Shown here piece after piece: positions 1 to 9,396 of a stretch of 64,000 nt of DNA. The translations under genes and the position numbers were made by a program. The notes under the pieces are model-generated. The model saw nothing but the letters and a program-made list of their open reading frames with translations, was not told the origin of the DNA and searched no databases. The stretch's first letter is position 1. Each line of letters opens with the position of its first letter. The stretch covers positions 682,001-746,000 of the forward strand of contig OZ242366.1 of the NCBI GenBank assembly GCA_965208945.1, given 5' to 3'. Source of the stretch: JAPPLB01 sp965208945 (GTDB taxonomy: Bacteria > Acidobacteriota > Terriglobia > Bryobacterales > UBA6623).

Positions 1-3000
1 GACCGCGGTGGATACATGGTCATCATCCCCGGTGACTCGGCCGCCAGCCGGCTCTATCAGCGCATCAGCCATCAGCAGGAAGCGGTGCGCATGCCACCGC
101 CCTATGCCGAGCGCAAGCTCACCCGGGACGAAGTCGACCTGATCCGTTTGTGGATCGAACAGGGCGCTCCGTGGGAAACGCACTGGGCTTATCGACATCC
201 CGAGGGTCCCGAGGCGCCTGCTATCGAGAACGCCTCATGGCCGCGCAACGCCATCGACAACTTTGTCCTCGCGCGGCTCGAGGCGGAAAGTCTCGAACCT
301 TCGCTCGAGGCCGACAAGGTCACACTGCTCCGCCGCGCAACTTTTGACCTGACCGGCCTGCCGCCCACCCCCGAGCAAGTCGATTCCTTTCTCGATGACG
401 ACTCCCCAGATGCCTACGAGGAGCGTGTGGACGATCTCCTGCAATCGAAGCACTACGGCGAGCGCATGGCGATGGAATGGCTCGATCTGGCGCGCTACGC
501 CGACACCCATGGCTACCACATCGATTCCCACCGCGACATGTGGCACTGGCGCGATTGGGTGATCGAGGCGTTCAACCGAAACATGCCTTATGACCGGTTC
601 ACCATCGAGCAGCTTGCCGGAGACCTGCTGCCCAACCCCAGCCGCGAGCAGCTCGTCGCCACCGGGTTCAACCGCAATCACATGATCAACTACGAGGGAG
701 GCGCGATCCCCGAGGAGTATCACAACGAGTACGTCATCGACCGCCTCGAGACCACCGCCACCGTATGGATGAGCATGACGGTGGGCTGCGCACGCTGCCA
801 CGACCACAAGTATGATCCCATCACGCAAAAGGACTTCTACCGCTTCTACGCCTTCTTCAACTCCGTTCCCGAGAAGGGGCTCGACGGACAACGCGGCAAC
901 GCCGTTCCCGTGCTGCAACTGCCCAGCAAGCCGGAGGAGAACCTGCTCGCGGCTATTCAGCGCAAGATCGCCAAGACCGAGCGTAAGCTGCCGAAGCCGG
1001 AGATCGATCGGCTGGAATTCGCGTGGAGGGCGACGGCGCTCTCCGAGATTCCGACCGCCCCGTCAGACGGCCTGAGGGCTCACTTCGCCTTCGAGGACAA
1101 TCTCGCAGGGCTCACCAAAAGCCGGGAAGTCGAAACCCGCCGTGGCGAAGTCACCTACGTTGACGGGCAAGTCGGACGTGCTGTCCGCCTCAGCGGCCAG
1201 ACGCACGTCACCTTCGGTCAGGAGCACTCCGTCGGCGACCATCCCTTCTCCATCGCGCTTTGGATGCGCGCCTCCCGACCCTCCGCGAAGAGCCTCTTCC
1301 ACAAGATCGCCGATGCCGAGAGCCGTACCGGCTTGGAACTCTTCCTGGGCAAGTCCGAAAAAACCGGCGCCTACCGCCGCGGACAAACGCTCTATGTCCG
1401 GCTCGTTCACCAATGGCCCGATAACGCTGTGCTTCTCGAATCGGAGCAGAAGCTCAGTCTCAATGACTGGCATCAAATCACGGTCAGCTCCGATGGTTCC
1501 GGGACGGCGGGCGGCGTCTCCGTCTATCTCAACGGCAAGGCGGCAGAGATGAAGGTCACACGCGACAGCCTGAGCGGCTCGATTGCGAACAGTCAACCGG
1601 TCGGTATCGGCGACGCATCCGTCGGCGAACCTTACAAGGGTGACATTGATGACCTGCGCGTCTACGACCGCGTGCTCGGAGAAGCCGAGGTCGAGCAGTT
1701 GGCCGTTCACGAACCCATTCGCTCCATCCTCTCCTCACGCCAACCCAACGATCCCTGCGCGCAGTTCGGTGACCTGCTAGCCGAGCAGAAGGGCGAAGTC
1801 CAAGTCGCGCAAGAGAGAGAGTCGAAGGAAGAAAGCCGCTGCCGGTCGCAAGACCAGACACTGCGTCATTACTACCTCACGCACTATGCGCCGCAGCGTC
1901 ATCGCGACGCATACACGATGCTTCGCGAGCAGCGCAAGCACAAGAGCGACCTGGAAGAACACATCCCGACGATCATGGTAATGCGCAGTATGAACGAACC
2001 GCGTGAGACGTTCGTTTTGGGACGCGGAGATTATCGCAACAAGGGCGAGAAGGTAACGGCAGCAGTGCCGGCGGTTCTTCCGCCGCTTCCAGAAGACGCG
2101 CCAGTCAACCGGCTCGGTCTCGCGAAGTGGCTGGTCTCAGGCTCGAATCCGCTCACCGCGCGCGTCGCCGTAAACCGTTATTGGCAGATGTATTTCGGCG
2201 TCGGCCTCGTCAAGACAGCCGAGGACTTCGGCTCGCAAGGCGAAGCGCCCTCCCATCCCGAACTCCTCGACTGGCTGGCGATTCGGTTTGTCGAATCCGG
2301 TTGGGACATCAAGGCCTTGCAACGCCTGATCGTGACTTCGGCGACTTATCGGCAGTCCTCGCGCACGACCCCCGAGCGACAGGCCGAGGACCCCGAGAAT
2401 CGACAGCTTGCCCGCGGCCCGCGTTTCCGGTTGCCCGCCGAGACGGTTCGCGACAATGCCCTCGCCGTCAGCGGTCTGCTCGTGCCGACAATCGGTGGCC
2501 CCAGCGTCTATCCTTATCAACCGCCGGGCCTGTGGAAGGAAATGTCGTTTGGCGACCGCTTCACCGCGCAGCAGTACTTCGTCGGCAAAGGAGACGACCT
2601 CTACCGCCGCAGCATGTACAACTTCTGGAAGCGGACCGTGCCGCCGCCAACACTCGTCACCTTCGACGCTCCCGACCGCGAGAAGTGCACCGTACGGCGT
2701 CCTCGAACGAACACGCCGTTGCAAGCTCTCATCCTGATGAACGACCCGACATACGTTGAAGCGGCGCGAGTCCTCGCCGAGAGGACCCTGATGGAAGGCG
2801 GGTCAAACGACTCCGAGCGGCTTGCTTTTGCTTACCGCCGCGCCACGGCCCGGGAGCCTTCGCCGAAAGAGAAGGACGTTCTACTCACGCTGCTTCGACA
2901 GCTAGCCGAAGATTATCGCCGTCAACCCGATGCGGCCCGCACGCTCCTCGCGGTGGGGGACTCGCCACACAATCCCAACCTTGACGAACAGGAACTCGCC

Positions 3001-3060
3001 GCATGGACGATGGTGACCAGCACCATCCTCAACCTCGACGAGACGATCACCAAGGAATAG
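1..3060 (+). CDS. DUF1549/LamG/DUF1553 (planctomycete-cytochrome-type) protein, 5' partial
   Basis: The frame is open from base 1, so the start lies outside the window; the first in-window ATG (16) is internal. The beginning reads like the tail of a c-type cytochrome (PSCyt1) domain, with the MPPP...LT..E...W...GAPW pattern. DUF1549 follows, with its internal CxxCH motif (CARCHDHKYDP, nt 787-801). A roughly 200-residue LamG/concanavalin-like insert lies at about nt 1080-1700. DUF1553 closes the protein, with the VNRYWQMYFGVGLV and RRPRTNTPLQAL motifs. Such proteins are large, exported and heme-bearing, common in Planctomycetes and Solibacter relatives and often paired with DUF1501 proteins. 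Their biochemical role is unproven. No DUF1501 gene follows this copy, whereas the paralogue at 52619 has one. Confidence 0.9.
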   Translation, partial: DRGGYMVIIPGDSAASRLYQRISHQQEAVRMPPPYAERKLTRDEVDLIRLWIEQGAPWETHWAYRHPEGPEAPAIENASWPRNAIDNFVLARLEAESLEPSLEADKVTLLRRATFDLTGLPPTPEQVDSFLDDDSPDAYEERVDDLLQSKHYGERMAMEWLDLARYADTHGYHIDSHRDMWHWRDWVIEAFNRNMPYDRFTIEQLAGDLLPNPSREQLVATGFNRNHMINYEGGAIPEEYHNEYVIDRLETTATVWMSMTVGCARCHDHKYDPITQKDFYRFYAFFNSVPEKGLDGQRGNAVPVLQLPSKPEENLLAAIQRKIAKTERKLPKPEIDRLEFAWRATALSEIPTAPSDGLRAHFAFEDNLAGLTKSREVETRRGEVTYVDGQVGRAVRLSGQTHVTFGQEHSVGDHPFSIALWMRASRPSAKSLFHKIADAESRTGLELFLGKSEKTGAYRRGQTLYVRLVHQWPDNAVLLESEQKLSLNDWHQITVSSDGSGTAGGVSVYLNGKAAEMKVTRDSLSGSIANSQPVGIGDASVGEPYKGDIDDLRVYDRVLGEAEVEQLAVHEPIRSILSSRQPNDPCAQFGDLLAEQKGEVQVAQERESKEESRCRSQDQTLRHYYLTHYAPQRHRDAYTMLREQRKHKSDLEEHIPTIMVMRSMNEPRETFVLGRGDYRNKGEKVTAAVPAVLPPLPEDAPVNRLGLAKWLVSGSNPLTARVAVNRYWQMYFGVGLVKTAEDFGSQGEAPSHPELLDWLAIRFVESGWDIKALQRLIVTSATYRQSSRTTPERQAEDPENRQLARGPRFRLPAETVRDNALAVSGLLVPTIGGPSVYPYQPPGLWKEMSFGDRFTAQQYFVGKGDDLYRRSMYNFWKRTVPPPTLVTFDAPDREKCTVRRPRTNTPLQALILMNDPTYVEAARVLAERTLMEGGSNDSERLAFAYRRATAREPSPKEKDVLLTLLRQLAEDYRRQPDAARTLLAVGDSPHNPNLDEQELAAWTMVTSTILNLDETITKE

Positions 3061-3086
3061 TTCGCCTATTACACTGGTACAAGGGT

Positions 3087-3605
3087 ATGCCGAGCGGAAC
3101 GTTGACCTCCGTGCGTGAGTACCGGGCGACGAGCTACCGCCCCGACCGAGAGTACGTTGACGGCGTTCTCTGGGAGCGCAGCATGGGAGAACGGGACCAT
3201 AGTGAGCTACAGACGGAGCTTGCCGCTTGGCTGAACGTCCGCAGGCGGCGACTCGGTATCCACGTGTTCGTCGAGCAACGAATTCAAGTTTCGCCGACGC
3301 GCTATCGGGTTCCCGACATCTGTGTCACTCGTGGCGATCGCCCAACGGAACTCGTTTTCACGAATCCGCCTTTTGTCTGCATTGAGATTCTGTCGAAGGA
3401 CGATCGCGACTCGGACCTTCGGGAACGGATCGAAGACTACCTGCGCTTCGGTGTGTCCTACTGTTGGGTGATCAATCCCCGCAGCCGGAGAGCATGGGCT
3501 CATACCCGCGACGGTTCAATGGAAGTGACAGACGGAATGTTGAGAACCGATGGTCCGGTGATCGAAGTCCCCCTTCCGGAAATCTTCAAGGAACTCGAAA
3601 GCTAG
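3087..3605 (+). CDS. Uma2 family (DUF820) PD-(D/E)xK nuclease-like protein
   Basis: This 172-residue protein fits the usual size of Uma2 proteins. The ATG at 3087 is preferred over an upstream in-frame ATG at 3003, which would lie inside the preceding gene. The family core is visible: YVDGVLWERSMGERDHS near the N-terminus, VPDICV carrying the first acidic residue, and CIEILSKDDR supplying the E...K part of the PD-(D/E)xK fold. YWVINP-type motifs (SYCWVINPRSRRA) follow. Uma2 proteins are predicted restriction-like nucleases of unknown target, very abundant in cyanobacteria and Acidobacteria. The TAG stop codon (3603-3605) is also the first three bases of a family A repeat. The gene lies 26 bp after the DUF1553 gene on the same strand and could be co-transcribed with it. 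Confidence 0.85.
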   Translation: MPSGTLTSVREYRATSYRPDREYVDGVLWERSMGERDHSELQTELAAWLNVRRRRLGIHVFVEQRIQVSPTRYRVPDICVTRGDRPTELVFTNPPFVCIEILSKDDRDSDLRERIEDYLRFGVSYCWVINPRSRRAWAHTRDGSMEVTDGMLRTDGPVIEVPLPEIFKELES

Positions 3606-3785
3606 CCTGCATTTCTCACCACCCGACGGTCGAAGCACGCGATACGACCGCCAGGACTTCGTTGCGCTTGCTTGCCGTGCTCAACGTACTGTTCAAGTAC
3701 GCCTGCGCACGCCAAGCGGCTCGCGCCTAGTCCTGACAGCCCTCTCACCCACTTCGCCTCGCCATGTGGTGAGAAATGCAGGCTA
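3603..3785. repeat. Family A palindromic repeat, copy 1 (reverse orientation)
   Basis: Complete 183 bp copy. It opens with TAGCCTGCATTTCTCACCAC and closes with the exact reverse complement. The interior has further imperfect inverted matches and a GTACT-gttca-AGTAC centre. Its first TAG is the stop codon of the Uma2 gene. Orientation is judged from the interior (CCCGACGGTCGAAGCACGCG on the left). Confidence 0.95.
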
Positions 3786-3804
3786 GTCGAGCACGACCGC
3801 TCGT

Positions 3805-4743
3805 CTATTCATCGCTCAGTTGTCGCCGGAAGTACGCCACCGCTTCCGCCTCGGAAAACGACTTCCTGCCGGGAGGCGGCCGCAACGCGGCGAGGGTCTG
3901 CTCCAACTCTCCGCCGACCTCGCGGGATACACGATACAGCAGCGGGTAATGCCGCGTATACGTCTGGTCGAAAGCCAGCCCGGCGTTGTTCAACGAGCTG
4001 AGATGCTTGTTGAACGACCGAGCGTCCGGCAGCTCTGCGCATTCGCCGCGCAGGAGAGAGAAGAGCGCTTTCTTCTGTCCAAGGGTCCTCGTCTTGGAGA
4101 TCCGCCCATCCCGGCTCTTGCGATAAAGCTCGGCCAGGCGAGCGGCGTGCCTGTTGACGATCTCCGCCTTGCGCAAGAAGATTCCCGGTTCCCGTAAAAG
4201 CCTGAGATGCTCAGGCGACGACTCCCCATACTCTTCCTTCGCGAACGCAGCCGCCGCAAGAAACCCTACCAGCGTCGAAGCTGCCTCACGGATCGCCGTG
4301 GGCCAACTTTCCATTCTCGAATCGTTGTGGAAGTCCTCGTGGGGAACCACGACCAGTATCCGCTCGACGCTCGCTTTCCCGAGACTGGGCGTGATGGGCG
4401 TATGCCCGCTCGCTACGGCTTCGACCCGATAGAAGAAGATGTCGTATTTGGCCTCGTCGATTGGGCAGCCTGTTGGCGTTCCGTGGCGCAGCTTGAGCTT
4501 GTAGTAGTTCGAGGGGAGCTTCAGCTTGCCCGTGAAATAGCATCGGTAGTCGATGTAGGCGCGGCTCGACAAATGCGAAAAGTTGTCCGTCTCCTCGAAC
4601 CCAGCCTCGAGTTCGAAGTCCTTCAATGAACGGATCAAATCCTCCCGCGGTGCATCCGCCGTGCGAACGAGCCGCCCTTTCGCCGCGCAGCCCAGGCAGG
4701 CAGCCGCCAAGGCGAGCACACCAACAATCCTTCTGTGCCGCAT
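3805..4743 (-). CDS. Exported HExxH putative aminopeptidase-like lipoprotein
   Basis: This is a 312-residue protein. The N-terminus has a basic start, a hydrophobic stretch and two cysteines (C16, C19) at its end, suggesting a lipoprotein or other exported protein, although the lipobox is not canonical. The motif PHEDFH (about residues 134-139) is an HExxH zinc-peptidase signature. It is followed by IREAASTLVGFLAA, which could supply the third, glutamate ligand, and later by LNNAGLAFDQTYTRHYPL. This arrangement resembles the putative aminopeptidase family PF10023, but I can only suggest that assignment. The ATG at 4743 is chosen over a TTG at 4749. The gene is convergent with the Uma2 gene, with family A copy 1 between them, and divergent from yjbQ. 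Confidence 0.7.
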   Translation of the reverse strand: MRHRRIVGVLALAAACLGCAAKGRLVRTADAPREDLIRSLKDFELEAGFEETDNFSHLSSRAYIDYRCYFTGKLKLPSNYYKLKLRHGTPTGCPIDEAKYDIFFYRVEAVASGHTPITPSLGKASVERILVVVPHEDFHNDSRMESWPTAIREAASTLVGFLAAAAFAKEEYGESSPEHLRLLREPGIFLRKAEIVNRHAARLAELYRKSRDGRISKTRTLGQKKALFSLLRGECAELPDARSFNKHLSSLNNAGLAFDQTYTRHYPLLYRVSREVGGELEQTLAALRPPPGRKSFSEAEAVAYFRRQLSDE

Positions 4744-4830
4744 CAGCAAACCAAGACCGCATTGTCCCGGAAAGTCGGCGTCCGTTGCAGCACGAAGTTA
4801 CCTGATCAGTCAGCTACACTACATGGACTC

Positions 4831-5250
4831 GTGCGGCAGTTCACCCGCCAGATCACCGTTCCAACCCGCGGTAAGGGTTTCTACGAAGTCACCCGAGAGA
4901 CCTGCTCCTGGGTCGAGAGTCTCGGCATCCAGGAAGGCCTCCTCACCATCTTTCTCCGACACACCTCCGCCTCTTTGCTCATCCAGGAAAACGCCGACCC
5001 CGATGTCGTCGGAGATCTCGAAACCTTCTTCAGCCGCCTTGTCCCCGAGGACAACAACCTCTACACCCACACCATGGAAGGTCCCGACGACATGCCGGCT
5101 CACATCCGGGCCGCCCTCACCCAGAGTCAACTCTCCATCCCCATTCGCCAGGGCCGCCCTGCGCTCGGCACCTGGCAAGGCATCTACGTATTCGAGCACC
5201 GCAGCCGCGCGCACCAGAGAAGCCTGTCGCTGCATGTTCTCGGCGAATAG
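4831..5250 (+). CDS. yjbQ: YjbQ / UPF0047 family protein (secondary thiamine-phosphate synthase type)
   Basis: The 139-residue product from a GTG at 4831 has the normal length for YjbQ. A longer reading from 4735 would overlap the divergent upstream gene and adds no conserved sequence. Family hallmarks are visible: GFYEVTRE, GLLTIFLRHTSASLLIQENADP, the metal-site histidines in YTHTMEGPDDMPAHIR, and GTWQGIYVFEHR near the C-terminus. The family is a small trimeric barrel. Some members give weak thiamine-phosphate synthase activity, but the real function is uncertain. It stands alone between a divergent lipoprotein gene and the downstream ABC system. Confidence 0.9.
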   Translation: MRQFTRQITVPTRGKGFYEVTRETCSWVESLGIQEGLLTIFLRHTSASLLIQENADPDVVGDLETFFSRLVPEDNNLYTHTMEGPDDMPAHIRAALTQSQLSIPIRQGRPALGTWQGIYVFEHRSRAHQRSLSLHVLGE

Positions 5251-5431
5251 ATAACCGTGGACCGAATGGCCGCGGCGAGTCGCGACAGGACGGTAGTGTC
5301 CGATCCATCGGCTCGCCCGTAACCGCGCGGCTAGCCTCCCCCACACGGTCTCGACACACTTGACTCAGCGCTGCTGCATTGCGGCGAATGGCGACTGCTA
5401 CAATCCGAAGAAGTCGCTCCCTGCGGCCGCC

Positions 5432-6580
5432 ATGCTCAGGTTTATCCCCCTCACCTTCAAGAATCTGCTTCGGAATCGCCGCCGTACGATTCTGACCGTC
5501 GCCAGCATCACGATGTCGCTTCTGCTGGTCGGCGTGCTGCTGTCCGTCTACGCGGCGTTCTATTTTCGAGGCGGCACCGAGGAGGAAGCTCTGCGTCTCA
5601 TCGTGCGGCACCGCGTGTCACTGGCGATGGAGTTGCCGCAGTATTACGAAAGCCGCATCCGAGGTGTCGACGGTGTCGAAAGCCTGACAAAGTTTTCATG
5701 GTTCGGGGGAAAGTACAAAGACAATCGGCCGGAGGAGTTCTTCGCGCGTTTCGCCGTCGATCCCGAACAGTTGTTCAAAGTCCTCACCGAGGTCAGCATC
5801 CCGGAAGACCAATACCAGGCCTGGCTCCGTGACCGACAGGGCATCGCGATCGGCAGCTCCGTCGTGAACCGCACAGGCCTGAAGCTCGGTGACCGCTTTA
5901 CCCTTGTCGGCGACATTTACCCCATCGACCTCGATGTCGTCGTCCGAGCCATCTTCGAAGGCCCCGAAGACAACAACAGCTTTTTTCACTGGAAGTACTT
6001 TGAAGAGAGCTTGCCCGAGAACCGCAGGGGAGAGGTCGGGACGTTCTACATTCGGGTCCGCTCCCCTGACGACGTACCCCGTGTCGCCCAGGCCATCGAT
6101 GACATGTTCCGGAATGCGCCCCAGCCGACCAAGACCGAAACCGAGCGGGCCTTTCAACTCTCCTTCGTGAGCCAGATGGGCAACGTCAAGCTCTTCCTAT
6201 TGAGCATCGCTGGCGCAGTTGTCTTCACGATTCTGCTGGTGTCGGGCAACACGGTCGCCATGTCGGTCCGCGAGCGCATCCAGGAAATTGGCGTATTGAA
6301 GACTCTTGGCTTCACTTCGGCCACTGTCTTGTCAATGATCATCGCCGAAGCGGTGCTCATCGCGTTCGTGGGAGGGGTGTTGGGGACTGCTTTGACCTAC
6401 CTGGTGACGAGCTTGGCCACCGAAATGCTGGTCGGTTTCTTCGAGGGACTCATCCTGCCCTGGTGGGGAGTGTTCTTTTGCCTCGGTGTCGCCCTCCTCA
6501 TCGGCATCATCAGTTCGATCGTGCCGGCGATCATCGCGGCGCGCACTCGAGTCACCGATGCGCTTCGCCACGCCGGCTGA
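5432..6580 (+). CDS. MacB/FtsX-type ABC transporter permease 1
   Basis: The 382-residue protein starts at ATG 5432; the open frame from 5360 adds a non-conserved leader. It has the FtsX/MacB layout: one N-terminal membrane segment after the LTFKNLLRNRRRTILT motif, a large periplasmic domain (about residues 45-250), and three C-terminal membrane segments including SVRERIQEIGVLKTLGF, the signature coupling loop of this family. With the second permease, a membrane fusion protein and an ATPase downstream, it forms a tripartite-type export or mechanotransmission system. A TACAAT box at 5398 is a possible -10 element, but no good -35 box is visible. Confidence 0.9.
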   Translation: MLRFIPLTFKNLLRNRRRTILTVASITMSLLLVGVLLSVYAAFYFRGGTEEEALRLIVRHRVSLAMELPQYYESRIRGVDGVESLTKFSWFGGKYKDNRPEEFFARFAVDPEQLFKVLTEVSIPEDQYQAWLRDRQGIAIGSSVVNRTGLKLGDRFTLVGDIYPIDLDVVVRAIFEGPEDNNSFFHWKYFEESLPENRRGEVGTFYIRVRSPDDVPRVAQAIDDMFRNAPQPTKTETERAFQLSFVSQMGNVKLFLLSIAGAVVFTILLVSGNTVAMSVRERIQEIGVLKTLGFTSATVLSMIIAEAVLIAFVGGVLGTALTYLVTSLATEMLVGFFEGLILPWWGVFFCLGVALLIGIISSIVPAIIAARTRVTDALRHAG

Positions 6581-6598
6581 CAACCATATATCCCTGTA

Positions 6599-7774
6599 AT
6601 GGCCATCCCCCTCTCCTACAACTTCCGCAATCTGTTCGTCCGCAAGACGACCACCATCATGACGGCGCTGGGCATCGCCCTCTCGGTCGCCGTGCTGGTA
6701 GGAATCAGCGCGCTTATCAGCGGCCTCAACGGCGCACTCGCGGTGACAGGCGATCCGCTGCACGTGATCGTCATGCGCCAAGGCTCGACAGCCGAGCTCA
6801 ATAGCACCGTCACCCGCGAGCAATTCCAGAACCTCAAGTTCATCGAGGGGATCACCGAAGAAAACGGTGAGCCGATGGCGTCGCTCGAAGTGATCACGGT
6901 GTTCAATCTTCCGTTCAGGAGCAACCCTGACGAGGTCGCCAACGTGAACGTCCGGGGACTCCCTCCGATGGGAATCCGGCTCCGCGAAACGGCAGGAACT
7001 CTGCAGATCTCCCGGGGACGCTGGTTCGACCCCGGCAAACGCGAAGTGGCGGTCGGCCGGGGCATCTTCGAGACAAACGAAGGAACCTCCATCGGTGACA
7101 TGCTCAACTTCGGGCGGGGCGAGTGGGAAGTCGTCGGCGTCTTCGACGCCGGCAAATCCGCCTACAACAGCGAAATCTGGGCTGACGCCAATCTGCTCGC
7201 CGTCGACCTCGGCCGCGGCGGCACGTTGAGCACGGCTTTGCTCCGGGCGGAGGACGAAGCAACCGCTGAGGCGCTGAAAAACCGCGTTACCGATGACCAA
7301 CGGCTTCTGCTTGAGGCGCTCAGCGAACGCGAGTACTACGAGAAGCAGACCATGTCCGGCCAACCGGTTCAGACGCTGGGCGTGTTCGTCTCGATCATCA
7401 TGGCCATCGGCAGCAGTTTTGCGGCAATGAACACAATGTACGCGGCCGTCGCTCGGCGTGCTCGCGAAGTGGGCGTTCTACGGATGTTGGGCTTCTCACG
7501 CAGCAGCATACTGCTCTCGTTCCTCTTCGAGTCGCTGCTGCTTTCCGTGCTGGGGGGGATGCTCGGTTGTCTGCTGGTTCTGCCTTTGGACGGCCTTGGA
7601 GGCCGGATCGGAAACTTCATCACGTTCAGCATCACCACTTTCGAGTTCGAGATCACGTCCGGCGCACTGCTGCTCGGCATGAGTTTCGCGGCGGTCATGG
7701 GTGTGCTGGGAGGAGTGCTTCCCGCACGGGCGGCGGCGCGGCAGGAGGTCCTCGGCTCGATGCGCAATGTCTAG
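6599..7774 (+). CDS. MacB/FtsX-type ABC transporter permease 2
   Basis: This 391-residue protein starts 18 bp after the first permease. It begins with PLSYNFRNLFVRKTTTIMTA, giving the N-terminal membrane segment. A MacB-like periplasmic domain with internal GIRLRE and PGKREVAVG-type motifs follows, then three C-terminal membrane helices with ARRAREVGVLRMLGFSR. The two permeases are clearly paralogous and probably form a heterodimer served by the ATPase at 9396. The TAG stop (7772-7774) is the first codon of family A copy 2, which lies between this gene and the membrane fusion protein gene. Confidence 0.9.
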   Translation: MAIPLSYNFRNLFVRKTTTIMTALGIALSVAVLVGISALISGLNGALAVTGDPLHVIVMRQGSTAELNSTVTREQFQNLKFIEGITEENGEPMASLEVITVFNLPFRSNPDEVANVNVRGLPPMGIRLRETAGTLQISRGRWFDPGKREVAVGRGIFETNEGTSIGDMLNFGRGEWEVVGVFDAGKSAYNSEIWADANLLAVDLGRGGTLSTALLRAEDEATAEALKNRVTDDQRLLLEALSEREYYEKQTMSGQPVQTLGVFVSIIMAIGSSFAAMNTMYAAVARRAREVGVLRMLGFSRSSILLSFLFESLLLSVLGGMLGCLLVLPLDGLGGRIGNFITFSITTFEFEITSGALLLGMSFAAVMGVLGGVLPARAAARQEVLGSMRNV

Positions 7775-7954
7775 CCTACATTTCTCACCACCCGACGGCC
7801 GAAACACGCGATACGACCGCCATGACTTCGTTGCGCTTGCTTGCCGTGCTCGATGTACTGTTCAAGTACACCTGCGCGCGCCAAGCGGCTCGGGCCTCGT
7901 CCTGACGGTCCTCTCACGCACTTCGTCTCGCCGCATGGTGAGAAATGCAGGCTA
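7772..7954. repeat. Family A palindromic repeat, copy 2 (reverse orientation)
   Basis: Complete 183 bp copy with one mismatch in the left end (CCTACATT instead of CCTGCATT) and an intact right end. Its first TAG stops the second permease gene. It sits inside what otherwise looks like one transcription unit, so it could lower expression of the two distal genes if it terminates transcription. Confidence 0.95.
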
Positions 7955-8046
7955 GCCGGCCTCACGGATGAAGCGGGGCCGAAACCGCTACACTGCAAGT
8001 TTATGCCAGCGGCTGGAAGTCCCGGCCGACCTTCTCGACCAGATCA

Positions 8047-9396
8047 ATGGCTAGCGATACCCGGCAAGTCGATCAGAGGCTCGCCAGCCTCAAGATCGAC
8101 CGCTCACAACGCGGCGGAGAGCCGGCGCGCTGGGCGAAATGGTGGATCATCATCGGAGTTGTGGCTTTCGTCGCTCTCGGGATCTGGCGCTTCGGCTTCG
8201 CTGAGGCCGGGCTGATCGAGGTCGACACCATCAGGGTGATTCCGCAAACAGCAGGTTCGAGCGGCCAGCAAGTCGTCCTCAACGCCGCCGGCTACGTCAT
8301 CGCGCACTACAAGATCGAAGTCGCCTCCAAAGTTCTGGGCAAGGTGGCCTGGATCGGAGTCGAAAAAGGCGACGCCGTCACCAAAGGGGACCCCATCGTA
8401 CGTGTCGAGGATGACGAGTACCGCGCCAGGGTCCGCCAGACTGAAGGAAACCTCGCGGCCCTGCAGGCGCGGCTCGCGGAACTGGAAGCCGGCTCCCGCC
8501 CCGAGGAGATTCAACTTGCCCGTGCGAACCTCGAGGAGGCCAAGGCGGACCTCGAAAACGCCCGTGTCAACCTCGATCGCGTCCGCACTCTCCATGCGGA
8601 AGGTGTTGTGCCGCAGCAAGACCTGGATGACGCCAAAGCTCGCTACGACGCCCGGCAAGCCCGAGTGGCATCTCTGGACCGCGCTTACGAGCTGGTCCGC
8701 ATCGGTCCGCGCCAGGAAGAAATCGACTTCGTGCGCGGCCAGGTCAAACAAGCCGAAGGCGAGTTGGCGTTCACCCGCACGCAGCTCGACGCCACGGTGA
8801 TTCGCGCGCCCGTGACGGGTACGATTCTCGAGAGGAACGTCGAGGTGGGCGAGTTCATCACGACCAGCTTCGTGGGTGAGCGCGGGGCCAAGGGGTTCGT
8901 CGTGTCTCTGGCGGACCTGAACGACCTGCAGGTCGAGCTGGATATCAGCCAGGACGACTTCGCGAAGCTCACCATGGGCCAAAGCGCCGTCGTCGCCACC
9001 GACGCCTTTCCCGATCGGAAATACAAGAGCACCATCGTCGAGATGTCGCCCGAAGCCGACCGCCAGAAAGCCACGGTTCAAGTGAAGGTGCAGATCCTGG
9101 AACCGGACTCCTTCCTGCGGCCCGAGATGAACGCCAACGTCGCGTTCCTCGCCGAGGAGCAGCCCGCCGACGCCGCGCCCGCGCGCCCGACGATCACGAT
9201 TCCCACCTCCGCCCTCGTGAACGGTGACAGCGTTTTCGTTGTTCACGACGGCCGCACCGCCAGGCGCACGATCACCGTGCGCAAGACGACGCAGCGCGGC
9301 GTGGAAATCGGCGGCGGCCTGGCCGGCGGCGAGGAGATCGTCATCTCTCCGCCGCAGGATCTCCAGGACGGGGCCCCTATTCGAGTGAGGCAGTAA
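8047..9396 (+). CDS. HlyD/RND-type membrane fusion protein (efflux adaptor)
   Basis: This 449-residue protein has a cytoplasmic tail of about 35 residues, one membrane segment (WWIIIGVVAFVALGIWRFGF), and then a periplasmic adaptor. Lipoyl half-motifs (GKVAWIGVEKGDAVTKGDPIV and TVIRAPVTGTILERNVEVGE) flank a coiled coil rich in Glu, Ala and Arg (about residues 130-250). Beta-barrel and membrane-proximal domains end the protein. This layout matches MacA-like partners of MacB transporters. The downstream ATPase start overlaps its stop (TAATG at 9394-9398), so the two are translationally coupled. Confidence 0.92.
   Translation: MASDTRQVDQRLASLKIDRSQRGGEPARWAKWWIIIGVVAFVALGIWRFGFAEAGLIEVDTIRVIPQTAGSSGQQVVLNAAGYVIAHYKIEVASKVLGKVAWIGVEKGDAVTKGDPIVRVEDDEYRARVRQTEGNLAALQARLAELEAGSRPEEIQLARANLEEAKADLENARVNLDRVRTLHAEGVVPQQDLDDAKARYDARQARVASLDRAYELVRIGPRQEEIDFVRGQVKQAEGELAFTRTQLDATVIRAPVTGTILERNVEVGEFITTSFVGERGAKGFVVSLADLNDLQVELDISQDDFAKLTMGQSAVVATDAFPDRKYKSTIVEMSPEADRQKATVQVKVQILEPDSFLRPEMNANVAFLAEEQPADAAPARPTITIPTSALVNGDSVFVVHDGRTARRTITVRKTTQRGVEIGGGLAGGEEIVISPPQDLQDGAPIRVRQ

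Noticed and set aside
5318..5345. GCTAGCCTCCCCCAC as a family A fragment
   Set aside because: Only six or seven bases match the end of the repeat, and no interior similarity follows.
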